Assembly: GCA_021324435.1 (NCBI GenBank)
Contig: JAJPIZ010000010.1
Span: 1 to 64,000 of the forward strand
Length of the DNA stretch: 64,000 nt
Source: Anaerolineae bacterium
GTDB lineage: Bacteria > Chloroflexota > Anaerolineae > Anaerolineales > Villigracilaceae
Reading direction: 5' to 3'
Below are positions 44,875 to 52,649 of this stretch, piece by piece. The first letter of the stretch is position 1. Each line of letters begins with the position of its first letter. A model generated the notes under the pieces. That model was not told where the DNA came from. It made no database searches and was given only the letters and a program-made list of their open reading frames with translations. Position numbers and translations under genes: made by a program.

Positions 44875-45318
44875 GATGAAGGATGAATAAAGATTCCTGT
44901 TCGGGATTTCATCCCTATTTCTTGTTCAATCTCTTCTTGATCTTTGTCACAATGGTTGTAAAGATCGCCAGCAATTCGTTCGTTTCCCTGCGAAGCGGCT
45001 CAACTTTTTGTGCGGGGATGATTCCGCTTTTTACAAGCAACTCCAGCCAATAATCGGTCTCGTCCAATTCTTGCAAAGCGGACTCGAACTTATTCACGAT
45101 GTCGGCATCGGACTTTGCACGATGTCCTTCGCGATAGTGCGCTCCAACTGAAGTGCCAGACCTCAAAACCTGCTTTCCGATCACTTGCCCTTCCGTTGTT
45201 TTCGGCAAGCTTATATATAGCTTGATAATCCGCAGGGCAAAATTGCTTGTCCGCGCTCGCAGGTCTTGCGGCTTCTCATTTTCCATTGCATTCTCCTCGT
45301 TTTTATTCATCCTTCATC
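44875..45318. mobile_element. Candidate cassette with 17-bp perfect terminal inverted repeats
   Basis: GATGAAGGATGAATAAA at 44875-44891 is the exact inverse of TTTATTCATCCTTCATC at 45302-45318. Both arms point inward and further degenerate ATGAAGGATGA units flank them. The only gene inside is the four-helix-bundle ORF, and the element separates the two halves of an ABC exporter operon. No transposase is present, so mobility would need to be in trans; target-site duplication is not obvious. Confidence 0.55.
44915..45286 (-). CDS. Four-helix-bundle protein (23S rRNA intervening-sequence protein family)
   Basis: 123 residues from the ATG at 45286, which has GAGGAG upstream; an earlier ATG at 45310 lies inside an inverted repeat. 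The family (S23/TIGR02436) is recognised by LPKTTEGQVIGKQVLRSGTS, VGAHYREGHRAKS and FESALQELDETDYWLELL. These small basic pentameric bundles occur in rRNA intervening sequences, as stand-alone ORFs, and as Avd accessory proteins in diversity-generating retroelements. No retroelement is nearby. Its placement between two ABC subunits looks like an insertion. Confidence 0.9.
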   Translation of the reverse strand: MENEKPQDLRARTSNFALRIIKLYISLPKTTEGQVIGKQVLRSGTSVGAHYREGHRAKSDADIVNKFESALQELDETDYWLELLVKSGIIPAQKVEPLRRETNELLAIFTTIVTKIKKRLNKK

Positions 45319-45341
45319 CTTCATAATTCATCCTTCGCACA

Positions 45342-47183
45342 TCATCCTTCATACTTCTTCATTTCGGTTTCCAGCTCTTCATCAATCCGCGTCTGAATGT
45401 CATAGATTCGCCGGTAGATTCCGCTCTCGTCTTCGAGCAGGTCTTCATGCCGGCCCATTTGAACGACCGAGCCTTTGTCGAGCACCAAAATCAAATCGGC
45501 TTTCATCACGGACTGAATGCGGTGCGCGATGATGAAGGTCGTGCGGTTTTCCATCAGATCATTCAACGCCTTGCGGATTTCCACTTCGGTCTCGGTGTCA
45601 ACCGATGACGTCGAGTCATCCAAAATCAGGATGCGCGGGTTCTTCAGCAGAGTGCGCGCAATCGTCACGCGCTGTTTCTGTCCGCCGCTCAACGTCACGC
45701 CTTTTTCTCCGACCAGCGTGTTATAGCCGTCGGGAAAAGACAAAATTACATCATGGATCGCGGCGGCCTTCGCGGCGGCTTCGATTTCTTCCTGCGAGAC
45801 GCTTCGTCCAACGCCGTACAAAATATTCTCGCGGATCGAGCGGCTGAACAGGAACGGCTCCTGTTGCACGATGCCAATCTGTTCGCGCAAATATTTGCGC
45901 GGATAATCTTTCAACTCCACGCCGTCCAGCAGAACCTGTCCGCTGGTGTAATCGTGAAAGCGCGGCAGAAGATTGACAAGCGATGTCTTGCCCGAGCCGG
46001 TCGAGCCGAGCAGGGCGATGGACTGCCCCGGCTGGATGTGAAACGAGACGTTTTTCAAGACTTCATGTTTGCCGTCTTCGTAGACAAACGACACATCCTT
46101 GAATTCAATCTCGCCTCGCACCGGACCCTGAGGCTGGATGCGGCCATCCGTGAGCGGTTCACGCGTCTGCTTGACGATTTCCATCAAACGGCCATACGAG
46201 ACCAGACCCGTCGAGGCCTGCACGATCATACGTCCCAGGTTGCGGATCGGCCAGATCAGCCACACGACCAATCCAACGTACGTGACGTAATTGCCAACCG
46301 TGATTTCGCCGCGGATCGCCATCGTCGCCGCAAGGATGAAGCCGAACAACATCTGAAATCCAAGCACGATGTCGGAGAGCGGCCAGAAGAGCGAGTGCAT
46401 GACGAGGAGCAAACGTCCTTTTAGAAATTTGCTCCAGTTATCTTTTTCAAATTTGCCTTTCTCATAATCCTGCCGCGCAAAGGCCTTGACCACACGCACG
46501 CCCGTCAGATTCTCCTGTAGAGTGGTGGAGAGAATCGCTTCCTGCGCTTGATACTCTTCATAGCGCTTCGTCACTTTTTGGAAAAACCAAAGCGACACGA
46601 CCAGTATCAGTGGAATAACAATCACAGAGGCCCATCCGAGTTTTGCATTGAGATTCAATATCGCAGTCCAGTTGATGACAAAGAGCAGGATGATGCGTCC
46701 CATGCCGATGGCTTGCTCCGAGAAGAAACGCCGCAGGGCGTCCACATCGGAGGTCACGCGTTCGATCAGATCACCGGTCGGCGTTTGGCTGTGATACGAA
46801 AAACTCAATCGCTGGATGTGATCGAAGAGGAAGTCTCTCAGGCGCCGCGTGATTCCCTCGGCGGTGTAGGCCGCTAAACGTCCCGAAAGATACGAGAAGA
46901 GGCCTTCCACAGCGGCCAGCGCGACGAATCCAACTCCGATCAGCAACAGGGTTTTATCCAGCGTCCCGGCTACATAAATTTGTTGAGTCAGAACCTTGTC
47001 GGCAAAATAGCCGAGCAGAAGGAATGTGCAGGCCTTGGCAAGCGCGGAGACGGCCAGCGCAGCCGTCGCGCCGATGTACGAGACGCGAAAGTCTGTCATC
47101 ATGCGCCAGATGCCAAGCAGGCGATTTTTGGTGAGAGCATTGCGAAAGTCAAAATAGATAGATGGAGGTGTGATGGCGTTCAT
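45342..47183 (-). CDS. ABC exporter half-transporter, degenerate-Walker-B subunit
   Basis: 613 residues from the ATG at 47183, preceded by AAAGGATTTTCC. Six membrane helices, then Walker A GSTGSGKTS, canonical signature LSGGQKQR and Walker B ILILDDSTSSVD, where Asp replaces the catalytic Glu. It is the complementary half of the exporter encoded at 42978-44825. It is the first structural gene after a leader ORF and intrinsic terminator, so its expression should depend on terminator read-through. Confidence 0.93.
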   Translation of the reverse strand: MNAITPPSIYFDFRNALTKNRLLGIWRMMTDFRVSYIGATAALAVSALAKACTFLLLGYFADKVLTQQIYVAGTLDKTLLLIGVGFVALAAVEGLFSYLSGRLAAYTAEGITRRLRDFLFDHIQRLSFSYHSQTPTGDLIERVTSDVDALRRFFSEQAIGMGRIILLFVINWTAILNLNAKLGWASVIVIPLILVVSLWFFQKVTKRYEEYQAQEAILSTTLQENLTGVRVVKAFARQDYEKGKFEKDNWSKFLKGRLLLVMHSLFWPLSDIVLGFQMLFGFILAATMAIRGEITVGNYVTYVGLVVWLIWPIRNLGRMIVQASTGLVSYGRLMEIVKQTREPLTDGRIQPQGPVRGEIEFKDVSFVYEDGKHEVLKNVSFHIQPGQSIALLGSTGSGKTSLVNLLPRFHDYTSGQVLLDGVELKDYPRKYLREQIGIVQQEPFLFSRSIRENILYGVGRSVSQEEIEAAAKAAAIHDVILSFPDGYNTLVGEKGVTLSGGQKQRVTIARTLLKNPRILILDDSTSSVDTETEVEIRKALNDLMENRTTFIIAHRIQSVMKADLILVLDKGSVVQMGRHEDLLEDESGIYRRIYDIQTRIDEELETEMKKYEG

Positions 47184-47214
47184 GGAAAATCCTTTGTAGA
47201 TGAGGGCGGACAAT

Positions 47215-47248
47215 AAAAAAAGCCACGGTGCGGAGCGCAACCGTGGCT
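47215..47248 (-). terminator. Attenuator terminator in the ABC-exporter leader
   Basis: On the minus strand AGCCACGGT, a ten-base loop and ACCGTGGCT are followed by seven T residues. It lies after the leader ORF stop and before the ABC start. The loop (47231-47238) can also pair with leader codons 20-22 (47289-47296) through 8 base pairs, one a G.U wobble, offering an alternative fold. Confidence 0.85.
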
Positions 47249-47269
47249 GAGAGGAAAACACAGCGTGAC

Positions 47270-47356
47270 CTACGTTCGGTCAACAGGCGCACTCCGAGAA
47301 GGACAAAAAGAACCCGAAACTTCGAGCGGGGTGGTGAAATAGATGTTGATGTTCAT
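47270..47356 (-). CDS. 28-residue leader peptide of the ABC exporter operon
   Basis: Starts MNINIYFTTPLEV and ends SAPVDRT, 28 codons plus TAG. It has the strongest ribosome-binding site in the region (AGAAAGGAGG, 8 bases before the ATG). It is followed 21 bases later by a perfect intrinsic terminator. A short, well-translated ORF directly before a terminator and a heterodimeric multidrug ABC exporter is the arrangement of Bacillus subtilis bmrB-bmrCD, where ribosome stalling by antibiotics prevents termination. The peptide itself shows no similarity that I can recognise. Confidence 0.7.
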   Translation of the reverse strand: MNINIYFTTPLEVSGSFCPSRSAPVDRT

Positions 47357-47395
47357 GGAGCGCGCCTCCTTTCTGTAAGATTAACTTGCGATGAG

Positions 47396-47425
47396 AGTTT
47401 ATCATGAGGCTGTGAATGATGTCAA
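47396..47425 (-). promoter_or_regulatory. Promoter of the leader/ABC exporter operon
   Basis: On the minus strand TTGACA (47420-47425) and TAAACT (47396-47401) are 18 bases apart, giving a start about 33 bases before the leader ATG. The 47184-47594 gap thus contains this promoter, the leader ORF, the attenuator, and nothing else evident up to the dioxygenase-like gene. Confidence 0.65.
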
Positions 47426-47594
47426 GCAATTGATGAATACACATGGGAGGAGGTCGGACATTGTAAGAAATTCTGCTGAAACGAGGTCGGGCAATTATGC
47501 AAGACAAAGAACCGCATCTTTCCGCCCCCGTACCGGCCACGCATAGAGGGGCAGGGGAGGCGCTGATCATTTGATTCTGTTCAAGGAGTCAACC

Positions 47595-48236
47595 ATGAAA
47601 CGAAAACTTTATCTCATCTTTTTGCTTTTACTCACTGCCTGCGCCGCGCCGACAAAAAATGTCTCCCCGCCTGCGGCAACTCCGACAGAGATCCTTCCCA
47701 TTCCGTCGCAGACACATCAGAACGATTTATTTGATGCAAACAATATAATTCTTGCCGCGCCCGAGTGCAACAGCGGATTGACGTCATCGCAGACAGAAGG
47801 CCCGTACTATAAATCCGGTTCGCCCGAGCGAAATTCACTGTACGAAGCAGGCATGCCCGGCAAGCGGCTTCTGGTCGTGGGTTATGTGCTCGATCAAAAT
47901 TGTCAACCGATCCCCGGCGCCTGGCTGGATTTCTGGCAAGCCGATGCAAACGGTTCGTACGACAATGCTGGCTATACTTTGCGCGGACATCAATATGCCG
48001 ACGCGCAAGGCCGCTATTTTCTTGAAACCGTTTTTCCCGGCGAATATCCCGGACGCACACAACATATTCACGTCAAGGTTCAGCCGCCGAACGGAAATAT
48101 TCTGACCTCACAACTATATTTCCCAAATGAGCCTGGAAATTCCAGCGATGGAATCTTCGACTCCGCGTTGCTGGTCAAGCTGGAGGACCGCGGTGATTAT
48201 TTTGTGGCCTATTTCAATTTTGTGACTCAAAAATAA
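47595..48236 (+). CDS. Lipoprotein with intradiol-dioxygenase (protocatechuate 3,4-dioxygenase-like) domain
   Basis: 213 residues from the ATG at 47595, with AAGGAG upstream. The lipobox LLTAC marks lipid anchoring. The domain keeps all four iron ligands of intradiol dioxygenases: Tyr in EGPYY, Tyr in GEYPGR, and both His in QHIHVKV. Classical enzymes are cytoplasmic; secreted versions of this kind are common in soil and aquatic bacteria but their substrates are mostly unknown. It probably oxidises an extracellular catecholic compound. Confidence 0.88.
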   Translation: MKRKLYLIFLLLLTACAAPTKNVSPPAATPTEILPIPSQTHQNDLFDANNIILAAPECNSGLTSSQTEGPYYKSGSPERNSLYEAGMPGKRLLVVGYVLDQNCQPIPGAWLDFWQADANGSYDNAGYTLRGHQYADAQGRYFLETVFPGEYPGRTQHIHVKVQPPNGNILTSQLYFPNEPGNSSDGIFDSALLVKLEDRGDYFVAYFNFVTQK

Positions 48237-48263
48237 AAGAGCAGAAATCTATTTCTGCTCTTT
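48236..48263. terminator. Bidirectional terminator, dioxygenase-like gene / recombinase
   Basis: AAAGAGCAGAAA (48236-48247) and TTTCTGCTCTTT (48252-48263) form a perfect 12-bp stem around TCTA. It overlaps the 3' ends of both convergent genes. Confidence 0.85.
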
Positions 48264-49241
48264 GTCTCTCTCGAAAATTTGATAATAGCCCTTGTCGAGT
48301 TCATCGTCACTCAAATGGGCATATCGTTGAGTGACTTGAATATTTGCATGGCGCGCCAATTCCTGCGCCAGTTTGAGATTCCCTGACCCGCGTAGAACGG
48401 TTGTGACAAAGTAATGACGAAATGAATGCGGGGTGATTTTTCCTTCGGCCTGATTTCCCAAAGCCTGTCGAACACGCTCACTGACGATATTGCGTCCTGT
48501 GGCAGTTGTGATGGTTTTGATTTTCTTGCCCGCGCCTTTGTCATGCCGCGCAAAGAGGGGCAGGGATGCCAAAGGTTTTCCCGAGCCGCCATCCAGTCCC
48601 GCGCGAAGCGAGAGGTAATCTTTCAAGGCTTTCATTGACCGAGTCGAAAATCGCACCACGGCCTGTTTATCGCCTTTGCCAATGATTGCCGCGCGGCCTT
48701 CATTCCAATCTATGTCGCCGCGTCGAAGCTTGCACGCCTCGTGAACGCGCAACCCAGTGTCGGCCAACGTTAGCAAAAACGCTCGGTCGCGCATTGCGCG
48801 TAAGTATTTGACCTCGTCGCTGGCCTTTGCAAAGTTTGAGTCGCTGACAAAAGCCAATACGCGTTCGATGTCATTCGCCGGGAATTGTGGCAAACGGATA
48901 CCAGGGCGGCGCGCGCGTTGTTTTACCAGCAAACGGACTCGTGACAGATTAATGTCCGCCAAACGCTCGGCGTCGAGGAATTGATAAAAGCCTGTGACAG
49001 CCTGTAGATAGACTTGCTCCGTGGCGGGGGAGGAATCCTTCAGATGCCTGGCCATCCATGCAATTGCGTCTTCCGTCAGCGTGTTGACAGGCGATGATTC
49101 AACATCAATCTTTTTGCCTCTCAAGACTTCGCGAAAGAGATTAAGCGCATTGGCGTAAGTGCGCGCCGTGTGTTGCGCGCGTGCCAACTTGACTGTTTCC
49201 AAATATTGTATGATCGCAGAAGCAATCGAAAGGCTGGTCAT
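48249..49241 (-). CDS. Tyrosine recombinase (XerC/D-like)
   Basis: 330 residues from the ATG at 49241. An N-terminal SAM-like core-binding domain precedes the catalytic domain, with Arg in DTGLRVHEACKL, the H-x-x-R box TPHSFRHYF and the Tyr nucleophile in TQRYAHL. It cuts and rejoins DNA through a 3'-phosphotyrosine. No phage genes, excisionase or att repeats flank it, so it may be the chromosome-dimer resolvase or an orphan integrase. The promoter places the transcript start at the ATG, favouring this start over upstream ones. Confidence 0.9.
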   Translation of the reverse strand: MTSLSIASAIIQYLETVKLARAQHTARTYANALNLFREVLRGKKIDVESSPVNTLTEDAIAWMARHLKDSSPATEQVYLQAVTGFYQFLDAERLADINLSRVRLLVKQRARRPGIRLPQFPANDIERVLAFVSDSNFAKASDEVKYLRAMRDRAFLLTLADTGLRVHEACKLRRGDIDWNEGRAAIIGKGDKQAVVRFSTRSMKALKDYLSLRAGLDGGSGKPLASLPLFARHDKGAGKKIKTITTATGRNIVSERVRQALGNQAEGKITPHSFRHYFVTTVLRGSGNLKLAQELARHANIQVTQRYAHLSDDELDKGYYQIFERDKEQK

Positions 49242-49248
49242 CACGACC

Positions 49249-49276
49249 ATTATACGAATTCTCAACGATCTGTCAA
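49249..49276 (-). promoter_or_regulatory. Consensus promoter of the recombinase, apparently leaderless
   Basis: On the minus strand TTGACA (49271-49276) and TATAAT (49249-49254), both perfect consensus, are 16 bases apart. Only 7 bases separate the -10 box from the ATG. The rest of the 49242-49463 gap shows no gene. Confidence 0.75.
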
Positions 49277-49463
49277 TGTTTTCGGTAATAATACTTATCA
49301 AAAACAAAAGGACGGGCAGGAATCATTATGTGAGGCTCACCTCCCCGCGTCGCAAAAGTATGGATGAACACTGTGAGATTTACAACTCAGGCTTTGCCAA
49401 GAGACAAATCGGTTTCAATGTGTTTTCCAGTTTCCCGCCTTCGCGAATTTCACCCCCACCCTG

Positions 49464-50246
49464 TTATCTATGGCTTTGTCTCGGCCTGTGCGCCCGCCTT
49501 TGAGCCATGACGCGCGCGGCTTCGGCCGATGCCTGCTCGCGCTTTGCCAGCGCGCCAAAGACCAGCCAGTAAACGGTCAGGAAACTAACGATCAAGAAGG
49601 TTCCTGCGTACAGAAATTTCGCAACAGGCAGCGCTGAGTCTGTTCCGGCAAATAATCCGTGCAGGGTCGCGCCGAGATAGCCGACGATGCTCAACACATG
49701 AAAAGCGCGGAAGGCCTTCAGTCCGATAGTTCTCCGCATATAGAACGTGACAGTGACAAGCAGAAAAAGATAAAAGCCGATGATGCCCAACCCCACCCAA
49801 AGCGGACGATATGAGTCAATGAACGGGATCGTAATTTCAGCAATTGAAAACGGAAGATATTGGTCAAGCATCAGCACGATGACGTGCAAGAGAACAAACC
49901 CCAGCCCAAGCAGAGACAGGAATTCATGGAAGTCGTACGCGAAGGTCCCCTCGACAACGCCTTGAAAGAATTTGGTCGGAATCACCATGCCCCATACCAT
50001 GGAGAGCCACAGTAGAAAATAAGACATCAACCCCGCGGCACGCGTGATGTACCACCAGGCCTGGACCGTGTTCATGGCAAACAACGACTGTAACGAGTAA
50101 GCGACTGGCGCGCCCTGCGGTGTTTGCATGAACCAAAGAGCGATCATGATGCCGACAAAAAGCCCGCCAGCCAAAGTCATGGCGCTAAAGGCTTTGAACC
50201 ACTGGGTATAAGGATTGGACTTAGAAGCGGATATAGTCGAGGGCAT
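49464..50246 (-). CDS. Ferric-reductase-like transmembrane (cytochrome b) protein
   Basis: 260 residues from the ATG at 50246, preceded by AAGGAGTATTTCG. Six or so membrane helices. Paired histidines in YDFHEFLSLL...LLHVIV and RAFHVLSIV...TLHGLF are the bis-heme pattern of the ferric-reductase/MsrQ superfamily. No FAD/NAD domain follows. It lies at the end of an operon with ApbE, so a membrane electron-transfer role with a flavin partner is inferred. The start overlaps the apbE 3' end by 26 bases. Confidence 0.85.
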   Translation of the reverse strand: MPSTISASKSNPYTQWFKAFSAMTLAGGLFVGIMIALWFMQTPQGAPVAYSLQSLFAMNTVQAWWYITRAAGLMSYFLLWLSMVWGMVIPTKFFQGVVEGTFAYDFHEFLSLLGLGFVLLHVIVLMLDQYLPFSIAEITIPFIDSYRPLWVGLGIIGFYLFLLVTVTFYMRRTIGLKAFRAFHVLSIVGYLGATLHGLFAGTDSALPVAKFLYAGTFLIVSFLTVYWLVFGALAKREQASAEAARVMAQRRAHRPRQSHR

Positions 50247-51162
50247 CGAAATACTCCTTGCTGTTTTGCGAGCAGAACATTTCACCATTTGCATTGACGG
50301 CAACAAACGCGATCTCAGGCCGCTGTGAGCAAAGCCGCTCGGCCTCCCCTGCTCCACCAATCAAAAGTACTTTTGCGTAAACTTCAGCGAGAGTCATCTG
50401 CGGCGCGATCACCGTGACGCTCAACCAATTGCTTTCTGCAGGTTCACCGATGCGCGGATCAATCAGATGATGACGCGGCTGACCGTTTTGATTCCAGACA
50501 CGCTTGGTGATGGATGACGTGACCACCGCACCCTGCCCGACGTGTAAAACGGCTACCGTTTCATCCGGCCTGCGCGGGTCTTCGACCTCGACCCGCCATC
50601 GCGAGCCGTCGGACGGATCGCCAACGAAAAAAATATCTCCTCCCGCGCTGACGGCGCAAATCGCGGAATATGTATTGAGCAGAGCCGCGGCCTTTTCCAC
50701 GATCCAGCCTTTGGCGATACCGCCCAAATCAATCTCCATTCCATGCGGCAAGCGGACGCGCTGGCCGACGGGATCAAGGCCGATTTCATTGAAAGCCGGT
50801 CGCGAGGTCCGCTTTGAAGCGGATAAAGAAGAGACACCGTGGGCGCGAATCTCGTCCATGCTTTTGTCGTAACCCGCACGCTTCAAATCAGTCAAAATGG
50901 ATGGGTCGAACAACCCGCCGGTCTCTTCATAAAAATCCAGCGATTGGTTCAGCAAATCCATCAGGTCATCCGAAACCGTGACCCACGTTCCGCTGAAACG
51001 GTTGAGTTGAGAGAGTTCGCTCTCTGGCAAAAAACGGCTGAAGCGTTGCTCGCAATCTTCGATGAATCTGCGAGCCGCGTTCAATCCAGCGATTGCCCAA
51101 TCATGTCCCTCCGCGGCCAAAAGAACGGAAGTGCTCATCGCGCGAAATTCCATTGATTGCAT
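50221..51162 (-). CDS. apbE: ApbE-like FAD:protein FMN transferase
   Basis: 313 residues, without the lipobox or signal peptide common in ApbE. ApbE covalently attaches FMN to Thr of target proteins. Family blocks are FRAMSTSV, GGLFDPSI, IDLGGIAKGWIVEKA, SAGGDIFFVG and HHLIDPRIGEP. The C-terminal metal-binding block that usually reads A-D-A-L-A-T is A-E-V-Y-A-K here, so both the Asp and the Thr are changed. Activity is therefore uncertain. No obvious flavinylation motif is seen in the neighbours. The start may be this ATG or the next one nine bases later. Confidence 0.88.
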   Translation of the reverse strand: MQSMEFRAMSTSVLLAAEGHDWAIAGLNAARRFIEDCEQRFSRFLPESELSQLNRFSGTWVTVSDDLMDLLNQSLDFYEETGGLFDPSILTDLKRAGYDKSMDEIRAHGVSSLSASKRTSRPAFNEIGLDPVGQRVRLPHGMEIDLGGIAKGWIVEKAAALLNTYSAICAVSAGGDIFFVGDPSDGSRWRVEVEDPRRPDETVAVLHVGQGAVVTSSITKRVWNQNGQPRHHLIDPRIGEPAESNWLSVTVIAPQMTLAEVYAKVLLIGGAGEAERLCSQRPEIAFVAVNANGEMFCSQNSKEYFDALDYIRF

Positions 51163-51428
51163 TAAGAACCGCCTGTTTTGAAAATGGGCGCTTGCGCAAA
51201 TCTACTGGGCGATTGAACGACCAATGGAGAACTTTGTGAGCCGTTGGTATTGCTGTTGAAATCTAAAGGCTGGAGCGGAGTCAATGTTGGCAGAGCCAAG
51301 ACCGATGAAGATGCGGAGATGGGCTGGACAGGCTTTGGGGAATGAGCGATCATTGCCCAGCCGACCATAAAACTGAACACACTGGTCAGCGCAATCCAGA
51401 AACGCAAACCGAATTTTAGTAGTTTCAT
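51162..51428 (-). CDS. Small single-span membrane protein of the ApbE operon
   Basis: 88 residues: one N-terminal helix (LRFWIALTSVFSFMVGWAMI) then a Ser/Pro/Gln-rich extracytoplasmic tail. Its TAA shares one base with the apbE ATG, so translation is coupled. No domain is recognised. It may be an accessory or a flavin-accepting partner, though no clear acceptor motif is present. Confidence 0.7.
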   Translation of the reverse strand: MKLLKFGLRFWIALTSVFSFMVGWAMIAHSPKPVQPISASSSVLALPTLTPLQPLDFNSNTNGSQSSPLVVQSPSRFAQAPIFKTGGS

Positions 51429-51435
51429 TTTGCCT

Positions 51436-51825
51436 CTACTGATTGATAAAGATTCTTCCGTCGCTGGTAATCGTGATCAGGCCGCGTTGTTGAAGGGCTT
51501 GTAGCAAAAATTGCGCTTGTTGCATCTGCTCTTGAAGTTGCCGGACTTGCGCGTTGGCCTGATCAAGTTGCTCTTGATATTGCTTTTCGCGCGCTTGATA
51601 CTGTTGTTCGCGGGATTGATATTGCGCAATCAGACTCTGTAATTGTTGCACTTGTGCGTCCTGCGGTGTATTCGCGCCGGTAATCTGTGACGCTTGCACA
51701 TGTGAGTTGGACGCGGTTGTCCCGTTTGGATTGAAAAGAGCCGCTCCGCCCACTGCCAAAATGGCGAGAGCGATGCAGGTTGTCATAAGAATAGCGGCAA
51801 TCAACGCCGCGAATTGCTTTTTCAC
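51436..51825 (-). CDS. Membrane-anchored coiled-coil protein
   Basis: 129 residues. A hydrophobic N-terminal segment (ALIAAILMTTCIALAILAVG) acts as signal anchor. Residues about 58-112 form a Gln/Glu-rich coiled coil with repeats such as YQSREQQYQAREKQYQEQ. A short C-terminal strand region ends ITSDGRIFINQ. It is the first gene of the operon with the small membrane protein, apbE and the cytochrome-b-like gene. Function unknown. Confidence 0.75.
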   Translation of the reverse strand: MKKQFAALIAAILMTTCIALAILAVGGAALFNPNGTTASNSHVQASQITGANTPQDAQVQQLQSLIAQYQSREQQYQAREKQYQEQLDQANAQVRQLQEQMQQAQFLLQALQQRGLITITSDGRIFINQ

Positions 51826-51864
51826 ACTGCCTCCAGAAAATGGTCAGCGCGAGTATACCGACAC

Positions 51865-51929
51865 AAGATGACGGCAGGATTACACACATGTAAACGCTGT
51901 GCAAACAACTGTCATCTTCTAATCATCTT
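51865..51929. promoter_or_regulatory. Direct repeats between the ApbE operon and the two-component system
   Basis: TCATCTT at 51912-51918 is repeated at 51923-51929, one helical turn (11 bases) apart, the spacing used by OmpR/PhoB-type regulators. A third copy in inverted orientation is AAGATGA at 51865-51871. The sites sit between the divergent operons, so the adjacent response regulator may control both. Confidence 0.55.
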
Positions 51930-51965
51930 GCCGTGCTAAAATAAAAATCGGGAACGGAAACGAAC

Positions 51966-52649
51966 ATGCGAATCTTGTTGATTGAAGATAATCGCCGCCT
52001 GAGCGACTCGCTTCGCGCCACGCTCCTTGAAGATGGCTACGCGGTGGATACTGCTTACGACGGTGTCGAAGGCGAGGATATGGCTTTGCTCGCGCCATAT
52101 GACGTCATCATTTTGGATGTGATGCTCCCGAAGCGCGATGGCATCGAGGTCTGCCGCTCCCTGCGGGACCAGAAAATGGCCGCGCCAATCCTGATGCTCA
52201 CCGCGCGTGACGGCTTGGACGACCGCGTCCTCGGCCTCGACAGCGGCGCGGATGATTATTTGGTGAAGCCGTTTGAAGTCAAGGAATTACGCGCCCGCTT
52301 GCGCGCTTTGTTGCGCCGCGACTCAGTCAACAAAAGCGGGAGTCTTGTCATTGACAATCTGCGACTCGATCCATCCACGCATTATGTGTGGCGCGGCGAG
52401 ACTCCGCTCGACCTGACAGCCAAAGAATATGCCCTGCTTGAATACATGATGCGCAATCCAAACCGACTGATCACACGCGAAATGGTCACTGCGCATTTGT
52501 GGGACTATGATCAAACCATCGCCTCAAACGTCGTGGATGTTTACATCCGCCGTCTGCGCCGCAAAGTGGATGACCCCTACCCCGTCAAGCTGATCGAAAC
52601 CGTGCGCGGCGCGGGCTATCGTCTCCGCGATCCGGAGAAGGAAAGATGA
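51966..52649 (+). CDS. OmpR/PhoB-family response regulator
   Basis: 227 residues. Receiver: acidic pair in LIEDNRRL, phospho-acceptor Asp in VIILDVMLPKRDG, Thr in LMLTARD and Lys in YLVKPFE. A winged-helix DNA-binding domain follows (LDLTAKEYALLEYMMRNPNRLITR, VDVYIRRLRRKV). It overlaps the kinase gene by ATGA. The divergent ApbE/cytochrome operon and the direct repeats between them are candidate targets. Confidence 0.95.
   Translation: MRILLIEDNRRLSDSLRATLLEDGYAVDTAYDGVEGEDMALLAPYDVIILDVMLPKRDGIEVCRSLRDQKMAAPILMLTARDGLDDRVLGLDSGADDYLVKPFEVKELRARLRALLRRDSVNKSGSLVIDNLRLDPSTHYVWRGETPLDLTAKEYALLEYMMRNPNRLITREMVTAHLWDYDQTIASNVVDVYIRRLRRKVDDPYPVKLIETVRGAGYRLRDPEKER

Noticed and set aside
47280-47570. 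96-residue minus-strand open frame before the ABC operon
   Set aside because: It has no ribosome-binding site and crosses the promoter. The 28-codon leader in another frame has the strong site instead.
48249-49241. Prophage or integrative element at the recombinase
   Set aside because: No phage genes, relaxase, tRNA target or att-like direct repeats were seen nearby; a lone Xer-like recombinase fits better.
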